Assembly (NCBI GenBank): GCA_905221605.1
Contig: CAJNDS010002164.1
Location: forward strand, 434,001-498,000
Reading direction: 5' to 3'
From: Symbiodinium natans
Taxonomy: Eukaryota > Sar > Dinophyceae > Suessiales > Symbiodiniaceae
DNA: 64,000 bases
Position 1 is the stretch's first letter, and the number at the start of each line of letters is the position of its first letter. Below, piece after piece: positions 24,186 through 36,525 of the stretch. Both the position numbers and the translations under genes were made by a program. The notes under the pieces are model-generated. The model searched no databases and had not been told where the DNA came from. It saw nothing but the letters and a program-made list of their open reading frames with translations.

Positions 24186-24500
24186 CTGTTGCCTAGAGGC
24201 TGTTGCTGGTCTGAAGCTTGGGCACAAACGGGCCCACCTCCATGCCGTGCATCTGTTTTTGGGCTTTTTCCTCGTGCTTGGCCTGCAGCCTGTATCCTGT
24301 TTCTCCCGCGGCAGCTGGAAGAAATTGGCTTCAGGCCTACTCGCGTTCTGCAATGCAGGCGTTCGTACTCAGTGGATCAGCGGACTTCCCAGCCTTCTCG
24401 CCCAAGCTTCTTAGAATCTGGTCAGTCCACTTGGCAAACGTGGCATTCATCTTCGGTCTCTTGACGCCGGGAAAGGTCGAGAGCAAGAAGATGAAGCTGC
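24186..24500 (-). CDS. Candidate minus-strand gene, 3' end, hypothetical
   Basis: Minus-strand reading gives two protein-like pieces. The upstream piece (about 24370-24490) reads KRPKMNATFAKWTDQILRSL followed by GEKAGKSADPL. The downstream piece (about 24190-24310) reads FQLPREKQ, then KHEEKAQKQMHGMEVGPFVP, and ends KLQTSNSL before a TAG. The last piece looks like a natural charged C-terminus. No family recognised. This is the only candidate on the minus strand, so it needs caution in an otherwise plus-strand array. Confidence 0.35.
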
Positions 24501-26790
<2,290 letters not shown>

Positions 26791-26952
26791 GTGTATGCGT
26801 GTGTCAGGGTGCTTCTGCCCTGCATCTTTTGCAATAAGAGCTCTGCCCAAGAAGCGCGCAAAGAAGTGCAAGTGTTCAGGCCTGGAACCAGCCGAGTTCC
26901 TCGCCAAGGCTCGCCAAAGCAGAAGTGACATGCTCCAGCTGCGGTTTCCTTA

Positions 26953-27036
26953 TTCGGGGTACCTTATTGCAAATCCTTATGATAAGGGGATCCTACTCTT
27001 TGGGGGTCTAGATTTGGGGTCGCCTATTTTCCTACG
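26953..27036 (+). mobile_element. GGTACC/GGATCC-rich element, copy 4
   Basis: Block order CGGGGTACCTTATTGCAAAT, CCTTATGATAAGGGGATCCT, ACTCTTTGGGGGTCTAGATT, TGGGGTCGCCTATTTT matches copies 2 and 5 closely. No gene is recognised on either side. Confidence 0.75.
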
Positions 27037-28340
27037 TGTTTTCCCTCAAAGGCCAAGGAGGTGGCGGAGCTGCAGGGCTAGTGTGGCCCTGGGCAGGACC
27101 GCGCTGTGAAGCCAGACTCCGCATGCACATGGAAAGCCAGACGTGGGCCTTCTTTGCCTTGCGAATATTTATAGTAATTACAAAAATACTGATGATAGGA
27201 ACAATAAAAATAACAATACTGGAAATAGAAAAAAACACTTAATGGATAAGGGCATCCCGCGGGCTCTGCCAACCCCACGCTCCCAAGCTGTGTTGCAAGG
27301 GATCATTGACAGTCAGAGAACTCCCTAACCTGAACAGGAATCCGCCGAAGCGGTCCGCCGTGAAGCGGGAAAAAAGACGTGTGGCATCTTTGACTCTGGC
27401 ATTTCCAAGGCCTTGACATTCTAGGATGACAGCGGTTTTCTTGCCAGCGCAGTGTATCCGAAACACTTGGGCAGCAACTTGAGGCACACAGGCTGGTGAT
27501 TCGCATTGACTCACTCGGACTCGGACCGACTCGCACTCGTACACTCTTGACACTCTTGGGCCGACTCGCAGTAAACTTGACCGACTCAGACTCACTCGCG
27601 CTGACCTGCACCGACTGGGACTGATTAGCCGCTGCAATCGCCGTACTGCTGTGTGTGGTGTGTTCCCACAGGCATGCGAATATGTGGTTCCGGCTTAGTC
27701 ACATGTGAACCTGAGGCTAGGCATAAACACGCCCCGGAAAGTGTCAGAGCCCGTCTGATCCTGAGTGAGATGGCGATTCTGGGCATCGCAAGTTCCACGA
27801 ACTTCTGCTCTTCGACCCGTATCTTGATCGGATGCATTGTGTTGGTCCGTTCCGCGCCACGCTTCGCAACCCCAGCCCAGTTCCTTGCCTCCGAATGTGG
27901 TGGCTGCTGTGCACTTGCAAGAAAGAACTGGTGTGGCATTGAGCTGAACGTATAAACATATTTATAAACATTAAGGTTAAAACCCAGCTGATGCACAGCT
28001 AGTTTTGCATGTTTTGCACGTTTCATCCCTGCTTTCCGCTGATCTGGCTCTAGCTGTTTTATCCGCTTGAGCTTTGGCACCAAATCAGGTCTTTCCATCG
28101 ATGCCGGAACTGAACCGGGCCATGCTGTGAGTCGGATTGCCCAGCAAACAGCGGGCTTTCGGCTTTCAGGCAGGTTTCGCCATGATCTGCTGTGGTCTTG
28201 GGCATGTGTTGCTGGCTTTCCAGGAGAATGGCAGCTATTTCAACTTGGTGCCTTGCTCGCAGGACTGCAGCAAGCCTCAATGCCCCTAGCGTTCATGCTG
28301 CGCAGGAAAGCTTGAGACAGAAGGAAGATGAGGAAGAGTA
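27037..28340. other. No gene recognised
   Basis: Includes a CACTCGGACTCG-type low-complexity stretch (about 27510-27618). On the minus strand 27745-27900 reads WAGVAKRGAERTNTMH then IKIRVEEQKFVELAMPRIAI, protein-like but isolated and without a family. Confidence 0.4.
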
Positions 28341-28350
28341 CCTTTTTTGT

Positions 28351-29029
28351 TCATGCTCCAAGGTATGGGAGCACAGAGCCAGCAGCCAAAGCTGAGCAGT
28401 CAGGCTCACCCTGGGTGGTCGCTGAGTGCCTTGGCTTCCGGAGAGACATCGCCTTCCGAGGATGGCGCGCCTTTGCATCCGGCTGCAGCAACTTCTCCAT
28501 CCAGCCGGGGAGCTCATTTTAAGTGGGTGCGGGCAGAAAATGGGGCCAAAAAGCTGTGATGGGCCTGGTACCTTATGTTGTCGCAGAAGACCCGGGGAAG
28601 CTAGAATGGTCCGTGTAGTGAAGGGTGCCAAGAAGATCCATGATTCAGACCAGCCCCAAAGTAATATATTGATTTTTGGGAATCCAAGAGATTCGCAAGC
28701 CGGACCTCGCGCAGAAGTTTCTGATGCCTCCTTCCCGAGAGTAAAAGTCCAGTCTGTGACATCTCTGCGTACTCGTAATTCGTCATTTCGTTGTAGGGCA
28801 TGGTCAAGAACGAAGGTTGTATCGTCTAGAAGCACCAGGAGCCATCACTCCCTTCAGCATTGTAGGGCGCGCGCAACTCTCTGATCTTGAGCCTCCGTCT
28901 TCTTCGCCCTTTGGATACCCTCGCTTTAGGATGGGGACTCCTGACACCCTTGCCAAGGTACAACTACCAATGCAGCAGCCTCAGAACCTCGAGGCCTTCT
29001 CTTTGTGGGAGAACTCTGCGAGACTCTGA
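28351..29029 (+). CDS. Candidate exons of an unknown protein
   Basis: Two plus-strand pieces look coding. About 28360-28559 reads MGAQSQQPKLSSQAHPGWSL followed by a Ser/Ala/Pro-rich stretch and FKWVRAENGAKKL. About 28880-29029 reads SDLEPPSSSPFGYPRFRMG and ends NLEAFSLWENSARL before a TGA. No domain recognised. They may belong to one gene ending at 29029, which I cannot prove. Confidence 0.3.
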
Positions 29030-30204
29030 GAGGTGCCAGTATCGCCATGGCGGTCCGTCTCTTAGAGCACTGTGCTCTCTGAAGTTTCTTTGCGGGGCTT
29101 GGGAGGGCTTTTTCGAGCCGCCCCCGGCTTGCAGGTAATGTCCACCCACAACGACCTTTACGTCAAGAATCCACTGGAAGCGACTTGACCACGAAGCAGC
29201 CATGGGTGCAATGTGATGCGAGCGGAGAAAGTTTGAGGCGGACTATCCGCCCCCTCCCTGGGTCCACCGATGGCTCCTGGCACTGGTGTTTGGTGGTTCG
29301 ATGGCAGGCGAGCCCTTTGTGAGTGTGATGTGATGGTCATGTGAGTCATGCGGGTCTGAGTCCGGTCATGGGTTCGGGTCGCGCCCATTTGTCCTTGTTG
29401 CGGCTGTGTGTCGTGGTTGGCGGTTGCTCGAGGCATGCTCTGCTTTGGATACCTGGGAGATCTTCTGGGGCATCGACAAGCTCTTCTGGGAACCAAGGCG
29501 CGTGAGAGTCTGGCCTTGCATCAGATGGGCAAAGACTGAATGCGAAGGGCCTGGTCGTGCTGGGTGCCTTGCTGTCCCTCGGCTCTCAAGTACTGGTAAC
29601 AAGCCTTAAGCCTGCTTAGAAGACTACGGGCATGTGAAGAGCCCAGGTGTGCTACGCTGCCTGAAGATGCTGGAGACGAGTTTTGGCATAGACTGGCCGC
29701 TGGTCGATTCCTTGTGGGAATTGGTCCGGGCCCTGTTTCTTGAGTCCCTTTGATTCTGCTTGAGACCACTTTGGATACAAGGCTTGGGTGGTGCCTATCC
29801 ACTCAGCGCCGCCTGCGCGGGTGCCTCCGGTACCTCCTCGGACGTCGGGCAGGCGGTTGAGATGGGTGCTGACGTCATTACTACCTATGGTGATGGCGTA
29901 GCTTCGAGGCTTTCTTCTGGCAGACACCTGGCGGTGTGGCACCTTACCTGGTCATGCTCCTGTTGCTAGTGCTCCTGCCGGGTTCCACTTCCTCGCAGCC
30001 CCTCGGCTCCTATTGTGCGGGTGTGTGCAGATGTGTGCAGATGTGCGCGATCTGTACCCCGCGGTGTTCCGGCGCCCTAAAGTCTTGTCAAGGGGCAGGG
30101 AGAAGACAGGACATGGAAACTTGTAGTGAAACCTATAGTGAAACTCAGTTAGAACCCAATGCCCCCGTGCCCTCGTTGGATGTTTTTGGCGTCTTGGTTG
30201 TTTT
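29030..30204. other. Unassigned; isolated coding-like fragments
   Basis: About 29430-29500 reads LDTWEIFWGIDKLFWEPR and about 29795-29900 reads VGQAVEMGADVITTYGDGVA on the plus strand. Both are protein-like but cannot be joined or assigned to a family. Short direct repeats of CTCGG and GCGCG type add noise. Confidence 0.35.
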
Positions 30205-31300
30205 GTGGATGTTTTTTTGGAGGTTCCGCCTGGTACTCGGCCTCGGGGCTCTTCCGGCCTTCTTGGCCCTCTCTGCCTCTTGGAAGGAGGTGCCTTGCGT
30301 GCTGTGGCTTTAGCAGCTGCCATCGCTGCGCTTGTCACATTCCTGACAGGAATCAGCGCCTCCGGTACGTGCAGCTGGAAACCTGAGTGAGGCTGGGAGT
30401 TCATTTGGGCACTTCCCAAAACAGGGACCCTCTTGTTTACCCCAGAAGAGTGGGATCCTCATTTTTGTGAATCATTATAGGCAGCCCCAAAAGGGTACCC
30501 CTAGCTTTGGAAGCCAACCCACTTGATTTCGGTACCGAGGCACTGCACAGCCATCGGCGAACGCTGATCGGCACCGCCGGAACCTGGTTCCTCTTCGATG
30601 TCGCTGCCTATGGCTTCTGGTCGACAGAAGCCTGAAGGGTGATTGACTATCAGACTGGTGTATGTTGGTAGCTGGCTATTCTACTTGTCTCCCGACACGC
30701 TCGCAGATAAGCTGAGAAACGAACGCAGGAGTAGTAAACTCCATCGCCGAAGCTTCGGACAAGCAGTCTGATCAAAGGCACCGTCATCTTCACCCCTCGC
30801 ATCCTCGGCCACGTCTTCGGCGAAAGCCAGTCGTTGACGTCGATGGCTCTCCACTCCGTCCTGATGTCTCGCAGCTGCACTGGCTGCACTTGCCCGGGAG
30901 AGCCGTGCCGCCAGAACTGTGGTGCGATGCTTACTCAGCTTCCTACAATCACATCAATCAGAGCTCCGAGAGGCTGTCCTTTGCCATCCCAGCCACCTTC
31001 TTGGCCGTTGCAGTGCTGCCTCGTGTGGGAGCTCCCTGGCACAATTAAGATGAAACCATGGCACCTAGTCTCTCCTAACTTTGAAACTAAGGCAAGGACA
31101 CTGAATGCGCTGGGCCTGGCCTGCCAAGCTGCAAGCAGTTGAGGAATGAAAGCCCCCGTAATGGCTTCGCTGGTCTGCGCTCATGGACTCTCCTTACACG
31201 TAACTGGTGCTTTTGGATCTCAGGCCATTATCTCCGTTTGCTTTGCGCTGTTCGCAGCCGTGGCGGCTGCATGCCCAGATGCTCATAAGGCCCTGTCCGA
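30205..31300 (+). CDS. Membrane transporter fragments, possibly major facilitator superfamily
   Basis: A strong exon at about 30550-30630 reads RRTLIGTAGTWFLFDVAAYG followed by FWSTEA, resembling a conserved segment (GTA-TWFL-D-YG) that I associate with Pho84-type phosphate/H+ symporters and related MFS proteins. Other hydrophobic pieces on the same strand could be membrane helices of the same protein: ALRAVALAAAIAALVTFLTG (~30290-30350), RLSFAIPATFLAVAVL (~30970-31020) and AIISVCFALFAAVAA (~31225-31270). Frames differ between pieces, as expected for exons. A GGTACC-rich element lies between the first and second piece. Family assignment rests on one motif, and start and end are unknown. Confidence 0.4.
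30428..30508 (-). mobile_element. GGTACC/GGATCC-rich element, inverted copy
   Basis: On the minus strand this reads GGGGTACCCTTTTGGGGCTG, then AATGAGGATCCCACTC, then GGGTCCCTG, the same block order as the other copies. It sits between two transporter-like pieces and so probably lies in an intron. Confidence 0.55.
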
Positions 31301-31628
31301 CACATCCTGTTGCAGCGACTGTGAGGCTTACACCCTAGCGCAATACATGAAGCACAGCTGAATGCTCTGCAGGTGCTTTTTGCGCTTTGTTGTGCCCTGT
31401 GCTTTGGCTCAGGGCCCAGCTTCACACTCTGGCGGAAGTTACGACACAGTAAGTGCAGCAGTAGAATTTAGAAGTACTGCAACACTTTCATTGCGTCTGA
31501 TGTCGGAACTTGAGGCCTTAACTTTGGGCCGAGCGTTGCGACCTTCGTCTTGCCTGTGGAGTTGGCACCCAGTGAGTCCCGGGCTGAGACCCCGACAACG
31601 CCCTCGCAACAAGACCTGAGGCACGAGG

Positions 31629-31829
31629 CAAAGCCCTAAACCCTAAAAACCCTGAAAACCCTGAAAAATTCTGACAACCCTAAAAACCCTAAACCCTTTT
31701 CTTTGGTGTTTTGAAGGCTGCGCAGCACCTTCCACGGCCTCTCGGCCGCTGCGGGGAAGAGCGGAGCGCTGGCCGCTCCCCTGGCCGCCCTGAGTGCCCT
31801 CCAAGGGGTTTAGGGTTTAGGGTTTAGGG
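31629..31829. repeat. Degenerate CCCTAAA and TTTAGGG blocks
   Basis: CCCTAAA-like units with CCCTGAAAA variants at 31629-31700, and three TTTAGGG units at 31806-31829 that abut a fold-back element. Confidence 0.85.
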
Positions 31830-31831
31830 TA

Positions 31832-31937
31832 CTTATTACCCAATCATAACTGTACTTATAACCCACTGATAAGCCCCTTATGTGCCTTAGCATGGTTATA
31901 AGTACAGCGATAAGTACAGTTATAATTGGTTAATAAG
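31832..31937. mobile_element. Fold-back/MITE-like element with 28-bp inverted ends
   Basis: Left arm 31832-31859 and right arm 31910-31937 are inverted copies matching at 26 of 28 positions (CTTATTAMCCAATYATAACT followed by GTACTTAT). The 50-bp loop has another ATAAGTACAG-like segment. There is no coding capacity and no clear target-site duplication; a TTTAGGG block abuts its left end. Confidence 0.75.
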
Positions 31938-33208
31938 GACCATGAACCTCCAACTAGGGCCTTTTTAGGGACTGCGGAGACAGCCTCGCTTTGCCTGGAA
32001 TGTTAGGTCGGGGCTCTGCTGTTCCCACTGCTGGACGAGACCTACGGGGCGACATCCTCAGATCCCCCGCAACATGCTTTGTTTCATCGGTGTTTCGGAG
32101 ATTGTCGGAGTTCATGTGCACCATAAGTCCGCACGTGGCTGAACGCAGCTGTGCGAGTGTGTCTGTGCCCATCAAAGTTCAGGTGCCCGCGGTGATGGCC
32201 ACGCAGGCAAGTATTCCATCGCTCCCAGCCTTCGTTTCGTCGACGGGTCGAGTCAGTCCTGAGTCCGAGTGGTTCAGGTCCCCTCCCTGCAGAGTGGAAG
32301 GTTGCAGTAAGGTTTTAGGGTTTGGGTTTAGGGTTCAGGGTTTAGGGTTTAGCTGTTGCCGGTCAGTCTGTTGCAGGCGCTTGTTTGCGCCTCTGGAGCT
32401 CTTCTGAGTCACGTCTGCCTGGGTGAGAGTTGGTTGCAGGGTGAGACGCAGTGAAGTGCCGGAGCTTGGCCAAAAGGCCTCTCCAGCCTTTCACAAGTAG
32501 CCCGTAGATGGCTGATTTCTAAATCCAAATCAAACATCCCTCAAGAGGTTCTCGGAGATGTGGAGAGGAACCTTGAGGAACCTTTCGATTGAGTCGAGAC
32601 CTATCGGGATGGAGTCAAAATGCACATGCTCTGTGCGCCAGTGACTTCATGATGGAGGTGTTTAGCATGGTCTAGCTGCCTTTCGAGAGCTTGGACTTGT
32701 AAGCCCGGAGCTGAAAATGCGGGCTGAACTATGTCGTTAGTTTGATAGTTTGACACTTGAGTTCGACACAATGACCAAGAATCGCAAACGCTCGATCGTT
32801 TCGACAGTCGAGACTCAGACTCCAGCAACCACACTGTGAGTTCTGATGCGGCAGATAGTTGGGTTGACTCTCTTGATTTCTCACTTCGGATCGGTGCCCA
32901 CCAAAAACGGCGGTTGCTAGGCGACTGGCCTGGGCAAGGGTTTGTATGAGCGCGCCAGACGCTGGTCTTGGCTGTCTCGGCTGTCATGGCTCGAAGATGC
33001 TGTGCAAGGCTGGATAGAATCTAGGATAAGGAGTTTTTGGCCGAGCAGCTCTTTGAGGCGCGTGAGAGCTGGCTTGCAGAGACTCCAGAAAAGGCTTGGT
33101 AGGTTGTAGTGCTTTGTGTACTCGAGGACGAATTCATTTTGGCCATTCTGATGGCAACGCAGGCGTGCTCCTTTACGAGACAAGCAAAGTAGTGAGCAGT
33201 GGCTGTAT
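31938..33208. other. No gene recognised
   Basis: Contains a TTTAGGG remnant (32308-32353). Open frames at 31991-32407 (+) and 32601-32987 (-) have no recognisable motif. Confidence 0.4.
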
Positions 33209-34682
33209 GTGGCTGTGTGCGTGTGCTCTGTTCAGCTTGCGGTTGCCAAGACATCGGCAGAGTCGGACCCTTGGAAGCCCTTGGAAGCAGCGCAATCCGT
33301 GGCCGTGCAGGCGTCAGCGCCTAGCGCGACGACAACCAGTGCGGTTAAGGCAAGCTCTCCGAGCTTTGGGTCCAACACACCTGAGAGAGTGAAGGGTCGC
33401 AGCTCGCTACATTTTTTCCTTTCAGTCTTGGGTTCTTGCCAGATTTTCGAGTTTGGAAAGGTGATATCGAAGACATGGGCACGGGACTCGCACGACCTCT
33501 TCGACTTTGAGGCGCATCAGCTGTGTCGGCCTCAGTACATTGCGATGTGCCCCCCAAAGCCTCAAAGCAATCCTTGCAAGTCAGCAAGCTCTCCACGTGG
33601 CTGAGGCATACTCAGACATTTTCCGTGCCCAAGTCCACGGTGTGCATGCGCAATGGCACGGAGGAGGGGCAAGCTGATGTCTGCTTCAGTTAGCTGCGCC
33701 GAGAGAATGCGGGGAAGAATGCTCGCGAAGCAGCAGAGCCCTGATCAGGTGCAGATGGTCGGAGAGCGGGACGTCCCCCCGATGGGAGGAGATCCTCTCC
33801 TGCGCCTCGTGCAGCGAGATGGGACCTTCTGGGCTCCGATCTCGGGTTCTTGCCAGGTCATCCGTTGCAGATTCAGGTAGACATAGTGGCCCATAAAACC
33901 ACCTAAACATAAGGATCCTACTATTGGCCTATTAGGGCCCTTATAAGTTTATGTGGTTTTTTGGACCCCTATAGACAGTCGCCCGGTGACTTGAGGGTCT
34001 TGCCCAGTTTCTTTGGCTTGAGTTGCTCGTCGTGTCCGAAGCCGAATGCCCTTTCAAAGTTACAGCTATATGGGACGGTCCCGCATCCTTCATGCCAAAT
34101 GGTGTGTGGAGCCATGTGGACCAGGTGACTCAAGCAACTCCACCAACGCCGTGGAGAAATTATGCGAAAGACTGGGGACACATGTGGAGTGAGGAACTGC
34201 CGGTCCCTCGGAGGCCGCGTGGACCGCGCTTGTCCTCCTTTCTGGGACGGGAGACAAGCTTCGATGGGCTAACGGTTGACACCGCTGCTCTCCCCTCTGA
34301 TAAAATGTTAGACGTTCGAAAAGCCTGCAAGCTCAATCTCGATGACCCCCTAGATCCTGCCGGTCCAGCCAAGATCTTTCGAGACAACCTCGAGACTGGG
34401 TCACATTGCGCCGACAAGATTGGTGGCGGCCTGTTTGTGGCTTCGATTGGAGAGAGCTCTGGCACCAAATTCAAGGGTGAAATGCCTGTGGAGCTGGGAG
34501 GCCAGGAGCGAGAGAATCTGGAAGCGGTCGAGGACACCTGCCACGACTTCGCGTCCCTTCTGCTCCACCGGCTCTCGCGGAAGCAGAACTCTTCCATTAA
34601 CAAGGCCCACCTTTTTTTTAAGAGGTATAATATAGGGGGAAATTATGATATAGGGTACCCCATTCCCTCCTTCCCCTACTAG
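33209..34682 (+). CDS. Candidate hypothetical gene, multi-exon
   Basis: Several coding-like pieces on the plus strand. About 33235-33395 is Ala/Ser/Thr-rich (KTSAESDPWKPLEAAQSVAV, later PSFGSNTPERVKG). About 33655-33750 is basic (CAERMRGRMLAKQQSPDQ). About 33765-33856 reads PPMGGDPLLRLVQRDGTFWA. A 219-codon open frame (34023-34682) includes DWGHMWSEELPVPRRPRGPR and KMLDVRKACKLNLDDPLDP. The end of that frame, from about 34615, runs into AT-rich sequence with an ATAGGGTACCCC motif resembling the interspersed element, so the true exon probably stops near 34600. No domain recognised, and the pieces may not all belong together. Confidence 0.35.
33895..33960. mobile_element. Hairpin-forming element related to the GGATCC family
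   Basis: Arms AAAACCACCTAAACATAAGG (33895-33914) and CCTTATAAGTTTATGTGGTT (33939-33958, extending to 33960) are imperfect inverted repeats. The loop has GGATCCTACTATTGG, a block shared with the GGTACC/GGATCC family. It follows a possible exon end at about 33856. Confidence 0.6.
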
Positions 34683-35238
34683 CCCTTCCATGAACAAGGT
34701 GGATGCGACGCGGGTCCTGAAGTCTTTTGGTCGATGCTTGGAGGCCATGGGGCAGGGGACCACGTTGCTTGGGTGCCACATGGGTGGCGCCGAGGGCGAC
34801 GACCAGACACTCTGTGAAAAGGAGGAGGGAGTAGAGCCGGGGCAATCCTGGTGGTTGTAGCAGTCTACGCACGCTCTTGCTGCCTCAGCAGCTCGTGACT
34901 CATGCGTACCATCATCTCACCCCGTAGAAATCAGATGCCGTGTGTCCGATTTCGAGTAAGTTGTCTGGCAAATGACTGGCGCGGCCTCCAGATGAAACGA
35001 AAAGAGCCGCCTCCTGCGCCCTAGGCGCCCTAGCCCGTCTCAGCATAGTGAACATAGACCAAGCCACCTCCCTAAACCCAAAACCCTAAACCCTAAACCC
35101 TAATCATGGCAACTCCCAACTCCCCCCGAGGTTGACAAGGCTCAGCCGTGGGAAGCCCCAGCAACTCTGGCTCTCATATGGCTCTCTCTCCCTCTTGCGT
35201 GCGCCCGCTTAGGTCCAGCAACTCCAAAAAGCTGTGGC
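34683..35238. other. No gene recognised
   Basis: Includes a short CCCTAAA block at 35072-35104. Nothing else could be supported. Confidence 0.45.
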
Positions 35239-35718
35239 TTGTTGTGCCACGTTGTAGCACTGGAATGCTGTTCTTGTGTTCTGAAGTTCGGAAGTGACTT
35301 CGGATGTGTTGGGATGTGTTGGGATGTGGTGGGATGTGTTGCTGGAAAGCGATGTGCTAGGCTGTGCTCATTGTTTCAAGGAGAGATCTGGTATCCAGCA
35401 GCCATCGGCTGCAGGAGGGTGATGCGGGAACCTTTCATGCTGCATGACATGAGTGCGAAGACTTGCTCTGCACATAACAGTGGAGTTGAGCTACGCTTGG
35501 GTCTCTTGCTGGCTCTTGCTGGCTCTTGCTGGATACTTTCTGCCTGCATCTACTGCGGGAGCTCATCACACGCTCAGGTCATCAAGCTGGGACGCTTCAA
35601 GTTCCGCGTTCGTCAGCTGGTGGCGACCTCCTACGGTGGCATGCAGCCAGAGCTTAGGCATGGACCCCGGTACCAGAGGATCTTCAGGGAGCGAGTGGAA
35701 ACTGACAGTGCTGCATGA
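35239..35718 (+). CDS. Orphan fragment with LGRFKFRVRQL motif
   Basis: An open frame of 159 codons. Only its end looks like conserved protein: about 35575-35660 reads HAQVIKLGRFKFRVRQLVAT then GGMQPELRHGP. 'LGRFKFRVRQL' resembles the 'GR-x-F-x-V' start of an FHA-type fold, and I recall it upstream of the RING-CH domain in dinoflagellate RING-CH/FHA proteins. Here no RING-CH follows directly; the next one begins at 39.84 kb, beyond the AlkB gene. It may be a truncated copy, an exon of an incomplete gene, or a chance resemblance. Upstream, GGGATGTGTT repeats (35305-35345) and GGCTCTTGCT repeats (35507-35540) make the rest of the frame doubtful. Confidence 0.35.
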   Translation: MLCHVVALECCSCVLKFGSDFGCVGMCWDVVGCVAGKRCARLCSLFQGEIWYPAAIGCRRVMREPFMLHDMSAKTCSAHNSGVELRLGLLLALAGSCWILSACIYCGSSSHAQVIKLGRFKFRVRQLVATSYGGMQPELRHGPRYQRIFRERVETDSAA

Positions 35719-36525
35719 CGAATCCTGGTGATGCTGGATACGTCTGACGCAGACTGTGACACACCTGCAAGCTGCAAGAAGAATAGGCATGTCCAGCAGA
35801 CGGTCCCTTCTGTTCGACGCGAGATGGAAGATGATTCGGCTCGATGCCCGTGTCCTGACCTACACATTGTCCTTTCACACTTCCTAGGTCCTAGGTCCAA
35901 AAAAGCTGGTGGCCCATTGCTGGTGCCTATGCCTTCTTCGGTTAAGAAGAGTTGGCCTTTATGCCGTCTTGAGAGTTTAGGATGTAGAGTTTAGGGTTTC
36001 GGGGTTTAGGGGATTAGGGTTTAGGACATCCTTTCGCATCCCCGTACCTTTCTTCCCGCCAGCAGCACAAAGCCATGGTACGGTGCCGTGCACGGGCGCT
36101 GGCAGCGCTGGCCACTGTGTGGTCCCTCGGCATAATCAGGCATTAAATGGTTTGGGTTTCATCCTTTGTGCTTCGCGCCTTGTGTAACGCATCGGATCAT
36201 TTATGAGACTTCATGTTTTGGGTCCCTCTGCCAAGGACCACCCAGTCCCGATGGGCTTCGGCCCCAGCCTTTGACAGCCTATTGCGGCGCATCTTATGAT
36301 ATGCGTATTGCGTATTTTGTGAGAGTTGGTCGTGTCTGCCATTGCGGAACGCGGAGAGGCCTCGACCTGGGCAGCCCCTCACACAGTCTTTGGGTCACGG
36401 CTTCGGGGGCCAAAGCAGGTCGGCAGTTTGCTAACTAAGCAGGTTGTGGAAGTTGTGCAATGCAGACGTGTGGCCCCCCCCCCCCCCCCCCGACCCCCCG
36501 CAAGAACGGCATCGCAAGAAGTGCA
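35719..36525. other. No gene recognised; TTTAGGG remnant and poly-C tract
   Basis: A degenerate TTTAGGG block lies at 35988-36025 and a C tract of about 18 at 36475-36492. A frame at 35728-35890 (LDTSDADCDTPASCKKNR) looks mildly protein-like. The poly-C tract directly precedes the first AlkB exon. Confidence 0.4.
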
